DNA from: Treponema sp.
GTDB taxonomy: Bacteria; Spirochaetota; Spirochaetia; Treponematales; Rectinemataceae
Reading direction: 5' to 3'
Length of the DNA stretch: 8,200 nt
NCBI GenBank assembly: GCA_017849315.1
Contig: JAFIHQ010000037.1
Location: 1-8,200 of the forward strand
The notes beneath the pieces are model-generated. The model searched no databases, was not told the origin of the DNA, and saw only the letters and a list, made by a program, of their open reading frames with translations. The translations under genes were made by a program, and so were the position numbers. This document shows, in pieces, positions 1 to 5,883 of the stretch. Within the stretch, counting starts at the first letter, position 1, and each line of letters starts with the position of its first letter.

Positions 1-19
1 CGTCTTTGGAAGGGGATCG

Positions 20-775
20 ATGGCTCGTAGCATTGTATTTGTCAACCAAAAAGGCGGCGTCGGCAAGACGACGAGCGCCATAAACGTTGGGGCAGCCCTG
101 GCACTTTTGGGCAAGAAGACTTTACTGATAGATTTCGATCCTCAAGGCAATCTCACTTCCGGAGTGGGCGGCGAGACGCGCGGCAATGGCATCTATCAGG
201 TCATTTCCGGGTCTAAGACGTTGCGCGAGGTTATTTCGCCCACTAAAGTTGCCAATCTCTTTCTGGTTCCATCTTCTATTGACCTGTCTGGTGCTACTGT
301 TGAGCTTGTGGACAAGGAAGACCGCAACGATTATCTAAAACGGGCGCTTGCGACCGTGGCGGATGAGTACGAGTTTATCCTGATCGATTGCCCGCCGTCG
401 TTGGGGATTCTGACTCTGAACGGCCTCAACGCCGCCACGGAGGTTATTATCCCCTTGCAATGCGAGTATTTCGCTCTTGAAGGGCTTTCGCTCATTTTGC
501 AGACCATCGGGCTTGTCCAGAAGAGCATGAATCCGTCCCTAAAGATCAGCGGTATTCTGCTCACCATGTTCGACGGCAGGACAAAACTGTCGCAGGAAGT
601 CGTTCGGCAAGTCACGGAGTATTTTAGGGATCGCGTTTTTAAAACCATTGTTCCGCGAAACGTCCGGCTTTCGGAGGCGCCCTCGCATGGGCTCCCTGTT
701 ATGCTCTATGATCCCACCTGCATTGGCGCGCGAAGCTACATGGCGGTTGCCGAGGAGTTGATCGATCGTGGCTAA
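20..775 (+). CDS. parA: ParA/Soj chromosome-partition ATPase
   Basis: Cytoplasmic deviant-Walker ATPase. In this family, ATP-bound dimers coat the nucleoid and are released by ParB bound at parS, which drives origin segregation. The 251-residue protein has the usual chromosomal Soj length and is complete. Visible motifs are the deviant Walker A KGGVGKTT (residues 11-18, signature Lys11), the switch segment IDFDPQGN (37-44, Asp40), Walker B ILIDCPPSLG (120-129, Asp123), EYFALEGL (149-156) and the C-terminal PRNVRLSEAPSHG block (212-224) expected in the DNA-contacting region. The short N-terminus, without a helix-turn-helix, separates it from plasmid P1/SopA-type ParAs. The ATG is preceded by GGAAGGGG at 8-15. 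The stop overlaps the parB start, so the two are translationally coupled. The promoter lies left of the window. The family is certain; the role in origin segregation is inferred from the parB partner. Confidence 0.97.
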   Translation: MARSIVFVNQKGGVGKTTSAINVGAALALLGKKTLLIDFDPQGNLTSGVGGETRGNGIYQVISGSKTLREVISPTKVANLFLVPSSIDLSGATVELVDKEDRNDYLKRALATVADEYEFILIDCPPSLGILTLNGLNAATEVIIPLQCEYFALEGLSLILQTIGLVQKSMNPSLKISGILLTMFDGRTKLSQEVVRQVTEYFRDRVFKTIVPRNVRLSEAPSHGLPVMLYDPTCIGARSYMAVAEELIDRG

Positions 776-1694
776 ATTCGGTTTGGGCAAGGGGCTGGGA
801 GCGCTCATCCCTGAACATCAGCAGTACTTCGATACTGAAAAAGGTCCTGGTGACTTGACGGGAGACCTTGTCAATATTGTACCCCTTGTCAATTTGAAGC
901 CTAATCCGGACCAACCCCGCAAGACATTTTCCGAAGAATCCATCGAAGAGCTTGCGAATTCCATAAAGCGCCATGGGCTTATACAACCCATCATTGCGGA
1001 ACCCGCAGGGGAAGATCAATATATAATTATTGCTGGAGAAAGGCGTTATCGAGCTGCCATTAAGGCGGGGCTTACTGAGGTTCCCGTCATCTTGCGGCCA
1101 GTTTCGGCAGAAAAACGGCTTGAGCTTTCTCTCATCGAAAACATTCAGCGCGAAGACCTCAACCCGATGGAAGAAGCGCAGGCTTACGAAGCGCTCATGG
1201 AACTCACCGGTTCCACGCAGGAGCAGGTTGCGGAAATCGTAGGGAAAAATCGAAGCACGGTTGCTAACGCGCTTAGGCTTCTGCGCCTGCCAGATGCCAT
1301 GAAGCAGGCAGTAAGCGATGGCAAACTGACGCCTGGGCATGCCCGCAGCCTGCTCGCCATCGCCGACGAAAAGAAGCGCGAACTCTTATTCCATCGTATT
1401 GTGGAAGAGGGGCTTTCTGTGCGACAGGCCGAACTCGCCGTTCAGGAAGGGCTTGAAGAGGGGCAAAAAGCGCACCGAAAGAATGGCAAAGGCAGGGGAG
1501 CCAATTCTGGTGGCACCAAGGCCAAAGGCGGCGATGGCGAGCTCGACCCCAACCTTCGGGCCGTCGTCGAGACCTTGATCGAGCGTCTGGGAACTAAAGT
1601 GGAAATCCGCGGCGACGCAAAAAGCGGCTCGATCGTAATTGAGTACTACACAAGCGACGACCTGGACCGCATTTTGGACGCCCTCGGGCACTGA
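768..1694 (+). CDS. parB: ParB/Spo0J centromere-binding CTPase
   Basis: DNA-binding partner of ParA. Family members load at parS, bind CTP, close into sliding clamps and recruit condensin. The 308 residues show the full architecture. An N-terminal ParA-stimulating start, MAKFGLGKGLGALIP (1-15), comes first. The NPDQPRKTF segment (46-54), GERRYRAA (90-97, CTP-binding Box II) and ENIQREDLNPMEEA (124-137, Box III) follow. A helix-turn-helix spans about 151-175 (QVAEIVGKNRSTVANALRLL). A Gly/Lys-rich flexible linker runs about 234-256 and a C-terminal dimerisation domain about 258-308. Translation starts at a GTG that overlaps the last 8 nt of parA; GAGGAG at 752-757 lies 10 nt upstream, inside parA. 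The overlap indicates one operon with fixed stoichiometry. No parS palindrome (TGTTTCACGTGAAACA type) was seen by eye in this window. Nothing looks degraded. Confidence 0.97.
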   Translation: MAKFGLGKGLGALIPEHQQYFDTEKGPGDLTGDLVNIVPLVNLKPNPDQPRKTFSEESIEELANSIKRHGLIQPIIAEPAGEDQYIIIAGERRYRAAIKAGLTEVPVILRPVSAEKRLELSLIENIQREDLNPMEEAQAYEALMELTGSTQEQVAEIVGKNRSTVANALRLLRLPDAMKQAVSDGKLTPGHARSLLAIADEKKRELLFHRIVEEGLSVRQAELAVQEGLEEGQKAHRKNGKGRGANSGGTKAKGGDGELDPNLRAVVETLIERLGTKVEIRGDAKSGSIVIEYYTSDDLDRILDALGH

Positions 1695-1738
1695 CAGACC
1701 ACTGCCCCACTGACCGACCACCGATCAACATCGGGGCA
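1691..1738 (+). repeat. Short imperfect direct repeat and hairpins after parB
   Basis: Two imperfect 14-nt copies (CTGACAGACCACTG at 1691-1704 and CTGACCGACCACCG at 1710-1723, 12 of 14 identical) lie 19 nt apart, starting at the parB stop codon. Two mutually exclusive stems also exist: TGCCCC (1703-1708) with GGGGCA (1733-1738), or CCGAT (1721-1725) with ATCGG (1730-1734). No T-run follows, so this is not a classical intrinsic terminator. Whether the structure ends parAB transcription or is a chance duplication cannot be told from sequence alone. Confidence 0.4.
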
Positions 1739-1747
1739 AAGCCATCC

Positions 1748-1777
1748 TTGACGCTCCTACTGCCAAAAAGGTATTCT
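1748..1777 (+). promoter_or_regulatory. Sigma70-like promoter for eno
   Basis: TTGACG (1748-1753) and TATTCT (1772-1777) are separated by 18 nt and match -35 and -10 consensus well. Transcription would begin near 1784, giving a leader of about 25 nt that ends in the strong AAGGAG ribosome binding site (1797-1802, 7 nt before the ATG). This makes eno transcriptionally independent of parAB. Assigned by eye from consensus. Confidence 0.6.
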
Positions 1778-1809
1778 TTTATCCACTTCGTTTTGTAAGG
1801 AGAAAATCT

Positions 1810-3108
1810 ATGAGTGTCATCGAATATGTTGAGGCGAGAGAGATTCTGGATTCCCGGGGGAACCCTACCGTCGAGGTGGACGTCGTCCTGGAAGACGGTA
1901 CCATGGGCCGCGCTGCGGTACCATCCGGAGCATCGACGGGCGCCTACGAAGCGGTCGAGCTCCGCGATGGCGACAAGAAACGCTATCTGGGCAAGGGCGT
2001 TCTCACTGCCGTAGAGAACGTGAACACAACCATCGCCGCAGAGATCTGTGGACTCGATGCGCTGGAACAGGTCGACATCGACAGAACCCTGATTGAGCTC
2101 GATGGCACGGAGAACAAGGGCAAGCTTGGAGCCAACGCAATCTTGGGCGTCTCCATGGCGGTTTCCCGCGCAGCTGCCGAATACCTCGGGCTGCCACTTT
2201 ACAAATACCTTGGCGGGCCTCACACCACGCTGATGCCAGTGCCGATGGCCAATATCATCAACGGTGGCAAGCACTCGGACAACAAGATCGATTTCCAGGA
2301 ATTCATGGTCATGCCGGTTGGCGCACAGTCCTTTAGAGAAGCGGTGCGCATGACAGCCGAGGTTTTCCATAACCTTAAGAGCCTGCTCAAAGATGCTGGC
2401 CAGAACACTTCAGTTGGCGATGAAGGCGGTTTTGCACCAAACTTGGCCAACGAAGAGGCCCTCCAGTTCATCATGAAGGCCATTGAAAAGGCCGGTTACA
2501 AACCTGGCGAGCAAGTGGCCATCGCGCTCGACTGTGCAGCGTCCGAACTCATGGACGAAGGCGAGGGCAAGGGATACAAGTTCTGGAAATCCAACCCAGA
2601 CAGGCTCTTCACCGCCGACGAACTCATCGAGCTTTACACTTCGTGGGTCCAGAAATATCCCATCATCTCCATCGAGGACGGGCTCGATCAGAACGACTGG
2701 GATGGCTATGTGAAGCTGACTAAAGCATTGGGTAACAAGATCCAGATTGTCGGAGACGACTTCTTTGTCACGAACACCAAGCGGCTCGAAAAAGGCATCA
2801 AGATGGGCGCATGCAACTCCATTCTGATCAAGCTGAACCAGATCGGGACCGTGTCCGAAACCATCGAAGCTATTGAAATGGCAAAGAAAGCGGGCTACAC
2901 CGCCATCGTTTCCCACCGCTCCGGTGAGACCGAAGACACCTTTATTGCAGACCTCGTTGTTGGCCGAGAAACCGGTCAGATCAAGACCGGGTCCATGTCG
3001 CGCACGGACCGCATCTGCAAATACAACCAGCTCATGCGCATTGAGGACGAGATGGAAGGAATTGCCGAATACAAGGGCCGCGGGGTCTTCTATAACATTA
3101 AGGGCTGA
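1810..3108 (+). CDS. eno: Enolase (phosphopyruvate hydratase)
   Basis: Cytoplasmic glycolytic enzyme converting 2-phosphoglycerate to phosphoenolpyruvate; the family works as Mg-dependent homodimers or octamers. The 432 residues are full length. The N-terminal capping domain carries AREILDSRGNPT (9-20) and the mobile loop PSGASTGAYEAVELRD (38-53). The barrel domain has His155 and Glu164, GDEGGFAPNL with the proton donor Glu205 (203-212), metal ligands Asp241, Glu289 (SIEDGL) and Asp316 (VGDDFF), the base Lys341 (ILIKLNQIG), the SHRSGETED loop (368-376) and Lys392. These positions align with the E. coli residues at small offsets. The ATG has AAGGAG 7 nt upstream. A promoter lies just before the gene and a likely terminator just after, so it is probably monocistronic. 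By eye the gene uses no ATA isoleucine codons, as expected for strong expression and in contrast to the next gene. Confidence 0.99.
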   Translation: MSVIEYVEAREILDSRGNPTVEVDVVLEDGTMGRAAVPSGASTGAYEAVELRDGDKKRYLGKGVLTAVENVNTTIAAEICGLDALEQVDIDRTLIELDGTENKGKLGANAILGVSMAVSRAAAEYLGLPLYKYLGGPHTTLMPVPMANIINGGKHSDNKIDFQEFMVMPVGAQSFREAVRMTAEVFHNLKSLLKDAGQNTSVGDEGGFAPNLANEEALQFIMKAIEKAGYKPGEQVAIALDCAASELMDEGEGKGYKFWKSNPDRLFTADELIELYTSWVQKYPIISIEDGLDQNDWDGYVKLTKALGNKIQIVGDDFFVTNTKRLEKGIKMGACNSILIKLNQIGTVSETIEAIEMAKKAGYTAIVSHRSGETEDTFIADLVVGRETGQIKTGSMSRTDRICKYNQLMRIEDEMEGIAEYKGRGVFYNIKG

Positions 3109-3137
3109 ATCAGAAAGGCCGCCAGTCGAACTTAGAA

Positions 3138-3210
3138 GGGGCGTTGATTTGCTTCCGTTTTGGACTCTGCCGGTGGCAGGGGATGGAAGACAAAGATACG
3201 CCCCATTTTT
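3138..3210 (+). terminator. Long structured intrinsic terminator after eno
   Basis: GGGGCGT (3138-3144) pairs with ACGCCCC (3198-3204), directly followed by ATTTTT (3205-3210). Inside the stem, after a 3x3 internal loop, TTTGCTTCC (3148-3156) pairs with GGAAG plus CAAA (3185-3194) with one bulged A. The apex holds a further CTGCC/GGCAG hairpin (3167-3171 with 3175-3179). The closing stem next to a T-run is the expected layout of a rho-independent terminator, 29 nt after the eno stop. The stem is unusually long and branched. Confidence 0.7.
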
Positions 3211-3215
3211 GTGTC

Positions 3216-3244
3216 TTGGGTTCTTGTGTGGATTTTGGTATAAC
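3216..3244 (+). promoter_or_regulatory. Extended -10 promoter for the glycosyltransferase gene
   Basis: TTGGGT (3216-3221) and TATAAC (3239-3244) are spaced by 17 nt. The -10 is preceded by TGG (3236-3238), giving an extended -10 element that can offset the weak -35. Transcription would begin near 3251, so the 7-bp repeat array falls in the untranslated leader. The promoter starts only a few bases after the T-run of the eno terminator. Confidence 0.55.
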
Positions 3245-3259
3245 GTACCGATTGAAGTC

Positions 3260-3294
3260 GTTGAAAGTTGAAAGTTGAAAGTTGAAAGTTGAAG
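3260..3294 (+). repeat. Heptanucleotide tandem repeat, GTTGAAA x5
   Basis: Five adjacent 7-bp units occupy 3260-3294. The first four are exact GTTGAAA and the fifth is GTTGAAG. A diverged unit, ATTGAAG, precedes them at 3251-3257. The array ends just before the AAAGGAG ribosome binding site (3296-3302) of the glycosyltransferase gene and lies downstream of its predicted promoter. It does not code for the protein if the supported ATG is used. Near-perfect short arrays like this can gain or lose units by slipped-strand replication, which here would change leader length and structure. Confidence 0.95.
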
Positions 3295-3308
3295 TAAAGG
3301 AGCTCGCC

Positions 3309-4385
3309 ATGCCAAAGATTGCAGCCTTTATCCCTGTATACAAGGTTCCGAAACGGGCAGTTTTGCTCGTTCAGAAACTTTCGGCAGAAGCTTTTCCTGA
3401 TTCTTGTGTCTATGTTGTCGTAGATGGAGAAACAACGCCGGAGATCGCGAGTGCGCTTACGCAAATATGTGGTCTACCAAGGGTAAGTATTGTCGAAGGC
3501 AACCCTCATCTGGGCAAGGCGCTGGCATTGAATCACGCTATAGCCAGCGTACAGGTCGAGAACCTTGTGTTTTTTGATAATGATATAACTGTTCCAGATG
3601 ACATAAACATTTTTGAAACTTGCCTATCCCTTTTGCAACAATATGATATTGTCGAGATGCCTAAGGAAGGTATAGGCAGGGGGCCACTCGCTGCGGTGGT
3701 CAAGTTCGAGTTTCTTGCGAATATAATTGGGGCTAAAGTATATGCCGACATAGTTGGGCAATGCCCGTCAATAAACGGGGCAGCCTTCTGCGTTCGCCGA
3801 GAGCTTTTTGACCAACTCAACGGATTTGCAGGCGTCGTAAACGAAGACGTTGACTTTGCAGCAAGAGCATATTTAGCGGGCGCCCGTTTTGGTATCGAGC
3901 CTTCGCTCCACGTATATGATGACGTCCCTGAAACCATAAGCGCCTGGTACAAACAGCGTAAGCGTTGGGCTGTGAGCGTTGGCCTTTGGGGGAAGGCATA
4001 TGTTGGCAAATTCGCTCATTTATCTTCAAAAAGCCGCCTGGGCATGGCCTTGAGCAGCATGGTTTTTCCATTGCCATTGGTGACAGGTGTTCTTGCGCTT
4101 ATAGGCCTAACGAATCTCATTTTTGCGGCGCCCAAGAGTATCGGTGGCCTTGTTCTTGACCTTTTCTGCATGGCTTCGTTTGTTGCGTGCAGTGTGTGGT
4201 ACAAGCACTTTGCGAACAGATTCGGTCAGGGTTTTTCTTTTTTATTCTTTATATTATATAGTTTTATATATCTACCGGTATGGGGAGCTTCTTCAGCCAT
4301 TGGTACGGCAATGGCCCGATTGGACAAGATTCCTCCCCTCGATTGGCACTACGTTTCGCCGTCTTCCAATCAGCCCCCAACCTGA
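3309..4385 (+). CDS. Membrane-associated family 2 glycosyltransferase
   Basis: Predicted inverting GT-A glycosyltransferase of family GT2, 358 residues. The catalytic domain begins directly at the N-terminus (IAAFIPVYKVPKRA, 4-17). It contains VVVDGE (36-41), GKALALNHAIA (69-79), the DXD-type metal/nucleotide motif FFDNDI (88-93; Asp90, Asp92), the NED acceptor-site motif (178-180; Glu179, Asp180) and QRKRW (216-220). The QXXRW-like motif is typical of processive synthases (cellulose or hyaluronan type) and of related lipid or polysaccharide transferases. Three hydrophobic segments follow at about 247-270, 278-297 and 308-328, so the enzyme should sit on the inner membrane with its catalytic face in the cytoplasm. 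An upstream in-frame TTG at 3282 is rejected because the ATG at 3309 has AAAGGAG 6 nt before it. About a dozen Ile codons are ATA and the C-terminal membrane part is AT-rich, unlike eno. Donor sugar and acceptor cannot be read from sequence. Confidence 0.88.
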   Translation: MPKIAAFIPVYKVPKRAVLLVQKLSAEAFPDSCVYVVVDGETTPEIASALTQICGLPRVSIVEGNPHLGKALALNHAIASVQVENLVFFDNDITVPDDINIFETCLSLLQQYDIVEMPKEGIGRGPLAAVVKFEFLANIIGAKVYADIVGQCPSINGAAFCVRRELFDQLNGFAGVVNEDVDFAARAYLAGARFGIEPSLHVYDDVPETISAWYKQRKRWAVSVGLWGKAYVGKFAHLSSKSRLGMALSSMVFPLPLVTGVLALIGLTNLIFAAPKSIGGLVLDLFCMASFVACSVWYKHFANRFGQGFSFLFFILYSFIYLPVWGASSAIGTAMARLDKIPPLDWHYVSPSSNQPPT

Positions 4386-4448
4386 AAAACTGCCTCGGTG
4401 CCGTTTGCATGCCTGACGCGGCAATGGAAGGACAGGCAAGCAAACGGC
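4385..4448 (-). terminator. Long hairpin between convergent genes, probable ackA terminator
   Basis: GCCGTTTGC (4400-4408) pairs perfectly with GCAAACGGC (4440-4448). After an A-A mismatch the stem continues with TGCCTG (4410-4415) and CAGGCA (4433-4438), leaving a 17-nt loop. On the minus strand five T's (4389-4385) lie 10 nt past the stem, overlapping the glycosyltransferase stop. A competing fold pairs TGCCT (4438-4434) with AGGCA (4395-4391), one base before that T-run. No T-run follows on the plus strand. It most likely stops ackA transcription, with possible hairpin-only termination or 3'-end protection for the glycosyltransferase mRNA. Confidence 0.5.
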
Positions 4449-4466
4449 CAAGTCAAGAGCACGACT

Positions 4467-5681
4467 CTAGGCGCAGGCTATCCTATACGTATCCATCGCA
4501 ATTTGCAGCTCCTCGTTCGTCGGTATGACGAGGATCGTTGTTGGAGAATAGGGTGTGGAAACGATGCCCTCCTTACTCCCGTTAGCGACATTGCGTGCGT
4601 AATCCATAATAATACCGATATTCTCCAGCCGGTGACAGATGCGCTCACGCATGCGAACACCATACTGCCCTATCCCGCCTGTAAACACTAGCCCATCTAC
4701 CTTGAAAAGCTCCGCTGAATAGGCACCGATGTATTTCCGTACTCGATGCGCAAAAACCTCCAAGGCCTCAGTCGCATCTTTGTCGCCCAAGTCGACAGCG
4801 CCCTCCAGGTCGCGCAGATCGTTGGAAATGCCAGAAAGCCCATAGAGGCCGCTTTTCTTGTTTATGATGTCGCTTATCTCTTTGGACGTATACCCTCGAT
4901 CCTCCAGATACCCCCAAATGGACGGATCGAAATCACCTGACCGCGTTCCCATCATGAGGCCTTCCAACGGGGTAAAGCCCATCGAGGTGTCTATGGACTT
5001 GCCATTTTCCACTGCCGTAATGGATGCTCCGTTGCCAAGGTGACAGGTAATAAGGTTAGTGTTGGCCGCATCGCGCTTCATAAGAGCGAGCGCGCGGTTC
5101 GCAACGTAGCGATGGCTTGTGCCATGAAAACCATACCTGCGGATTTTGTACTTGTCGTAGAGCTCGCGGGGTAAGCCGTAAAGGTAGGCTGCGGGTGGCA
5201 TAGTCTGGTGAAAGGCTGTGTCAAAGACGGCCACGTTCGGTTTGCCGGGCAATAGCTTCATGGTTTCTTGAATACCGGTGAGGTTGGCAGGGTTGTGCAG
5301 GGGCGCAAGTTCGATGTTCGCCTCTATAGCCTTGATCACCTCAGCAGAAATTACCACGGACTCGGAGAATTGTTCTCCACCGTGGACAACCCTGTGCCCC
5401 ACTGCATCAATCTCGTCTATGGAGTTCAGTATGCCATTCTGAGGATCCACCAATGTTTTGGCAATTCGGGTCATTGCCGCGCCATGATCCGCCATGGGCT
5501 CTTCTATTCTGATGTTGCCTCGAGGCGAGCTCTGGGCCAGAAAGCTTCCCGCATCGCCAATGCGTTCCACTGTGCCTTTACCAAGGCTTTCCTTGTCCGG
5601 CATCTTGAAAACCTCGTACTTAAGCGACGAACTCCCACAATTCACAACAAGAATGATCTTATCGTTTAACTCTTTTGTCAT
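4467..5681 (-). CDS. ackA: Acetate kinase
   Basis: Cytoplasmic ASKHA-fold enzyme that interconverts acetyl phosphate + ADP with acetate + ATP. It gives substrate-level ATP in acetate-producing metabolism. The 404-residue protein is full length. Signature 1 is VVNCGSSSLKYEVF (12-25; Asn14, Ser19, Lys21). Other expected active-site positions are Arg97 in GHRVVHGG, Asp154 in FDTAFH, His186 in YGFHGTSH (183-190), HLGNGAS (214-220), Arg247 in GTRSGDFDP and Glu390 in IPTNEE. The chosen ATG (complement of 5679-5681) has AGGAG (complement of 5691-5695) 9 nt upstream. An ATG 24 codons earlier, at 5753, lacks a ribosome binding site and adds residues not expected in the family. The phosphotransacetylase gene pta, the usual partner, is not adjacent: the neighbours are a convergent glycosyltransferase and a divergent metal transporter. 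An extended -10 promoter lies about 110 nt upstream. Confidence 0.98.
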   Translation of the reverse strand: MTKELNDKIILVVNCGSSSLKYEVFKMPDKESLGKGTVERIGDAGSFLAQSSPRGNIRIEEPMADHGAAMTRIAKTLVDPQNGILNSIDEIDAVGHRVVHGGEQFSESVVISAEVIKAIEANIELAPLHNPANLTGIQETMKLLPGKPNVAVFDTAFHQTMPPAAYLYGLPRELYDKYKIRRYGFHGTSHRYVANRALALMKRDAANTNLITCHLGNGASITAVENGKSIDTSMGFTPLEGLMMGTRSGDFDPSIWGYLEDRGYTSKEISDIINKKSGLYGLSGISNDLRDLEGAVDLGDKDATEALEVFAHRVRKYIGAYSAELFKVDGLVFTGGIGQYGVRMRERICHRLENIGIIMDYARNVANGSKEGIVSTPYSPTTILVIPTNEELQIAMDTYRIACA

Positions 5682-5787
5682 AAACAACTGCTCCTGATTT
5701 GTCGAAATAGCGCTTTTCATTTTGACTTTTTGATGCGGATAAGATACAGCCATACTGATGCCAAAAGGGGCGATTAAGCTCCCGCTC

Positions 5788-5845
5788 GTAAAAATAGTAT
5801 ACCAGAAACAGACCTTGTTCCACAGAAAATGAGCTTTATTTTTAC
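5788..5845. repeat. 9-bp inverted repeat in the ackA/VIT divergent region
   Basis: GTAAAAATA (5788-5796) and TATTTTTAC (5837-5845) are exact reverse complements separated by 40 nt. The left arm covers the predicted ackA start site; the right arm lies just upstream of the VIT gene. The arrangement suits a looping or dimeric regulator acting on both promoters, but 9-bp AT-rich matches can occur by chance. Confidence 0.45.
5796..5804 (-). promoter_or_regulatory. Extended -10 promoter for ackA
   Basis: On the minus strand the bases read TGGTATACT, an extended -10 (TGn plus TATACT, five of six to consensus). No good -35 is visible at 16-18 nt, which is common for extended -10 promoters. Transcription would begin near 5789, leaving a leader of about 108 nt before the ackA ATG. 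Confidence 0.5.
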
Positions 5846-5858
5846 AAATGTGCTAGGC

Positions 5859-5864
5859 TATAGT
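5859..5864 (+). promoter_or_regulatory. Possible -10 element for the VIT transporter operon
   Basis: TATAGT (5859-5864) could serve as a -10, but the bases around 5836-5841 are a poor -35. If it is used, transcription begins near 5871, only about 13 nt before the ATG at 5884 and just ahead of GGAGGT. That would rule out the GTG at 5863 as a start. An alternative pairing, TTGTTC (5815-5820) with TATTTT (5837-5842), is also weak. Confidence 0.25.
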
Positions 5865-5883
5865 GGAGAGGGCGGAGGTCGTT

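Noticed and set aside
1..30. Tail of an upstream gene ending at a TAG at 28-30
   Set aside because: The frame is open from base 1 and could be a gene end overlapping parA, but ten codons are too few to support a call.
699..1340. A 213-codon minus-strand open frame opposite parB
   Set aside because: Shadow of parB; there is no family resemblance in the translation.
3260..3294. Tandem heptamers as a CRISPR-like array
   Set aside because: Units are contiguous with no spacers and far too short for CRISPR repeats.
3282..3308. TTG start inside the heptamer array for the glycosyltransferase
   Set aside because: The ATG at 3309 has a well-spaced AAAGGAG and begins directly with the GT2 core; the extra nine residues would be repeat-encoded.
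2410..3315. A 301-codon open frame on the minus strand opposite eno
   Set aside because: It overlies a certain, strongly conserved enolase gene. Long antisense frames are common opposite codon-biased genes, and the translation shows no recognisable domain.
4248..4272. AT-rich tract resembling promoter elements
   Set aside because: It lies inside the coding sequence for a membrane helix of the glycosyltransferase and no plus-strand gene begins after it.
5863..5883. GTG at 5863 as the start of the VIT transporter
   Set aside because: It has no ribosome binding site, and it may be part of a -10 element; the ATG at 5884 is preceded by GGAGGT.
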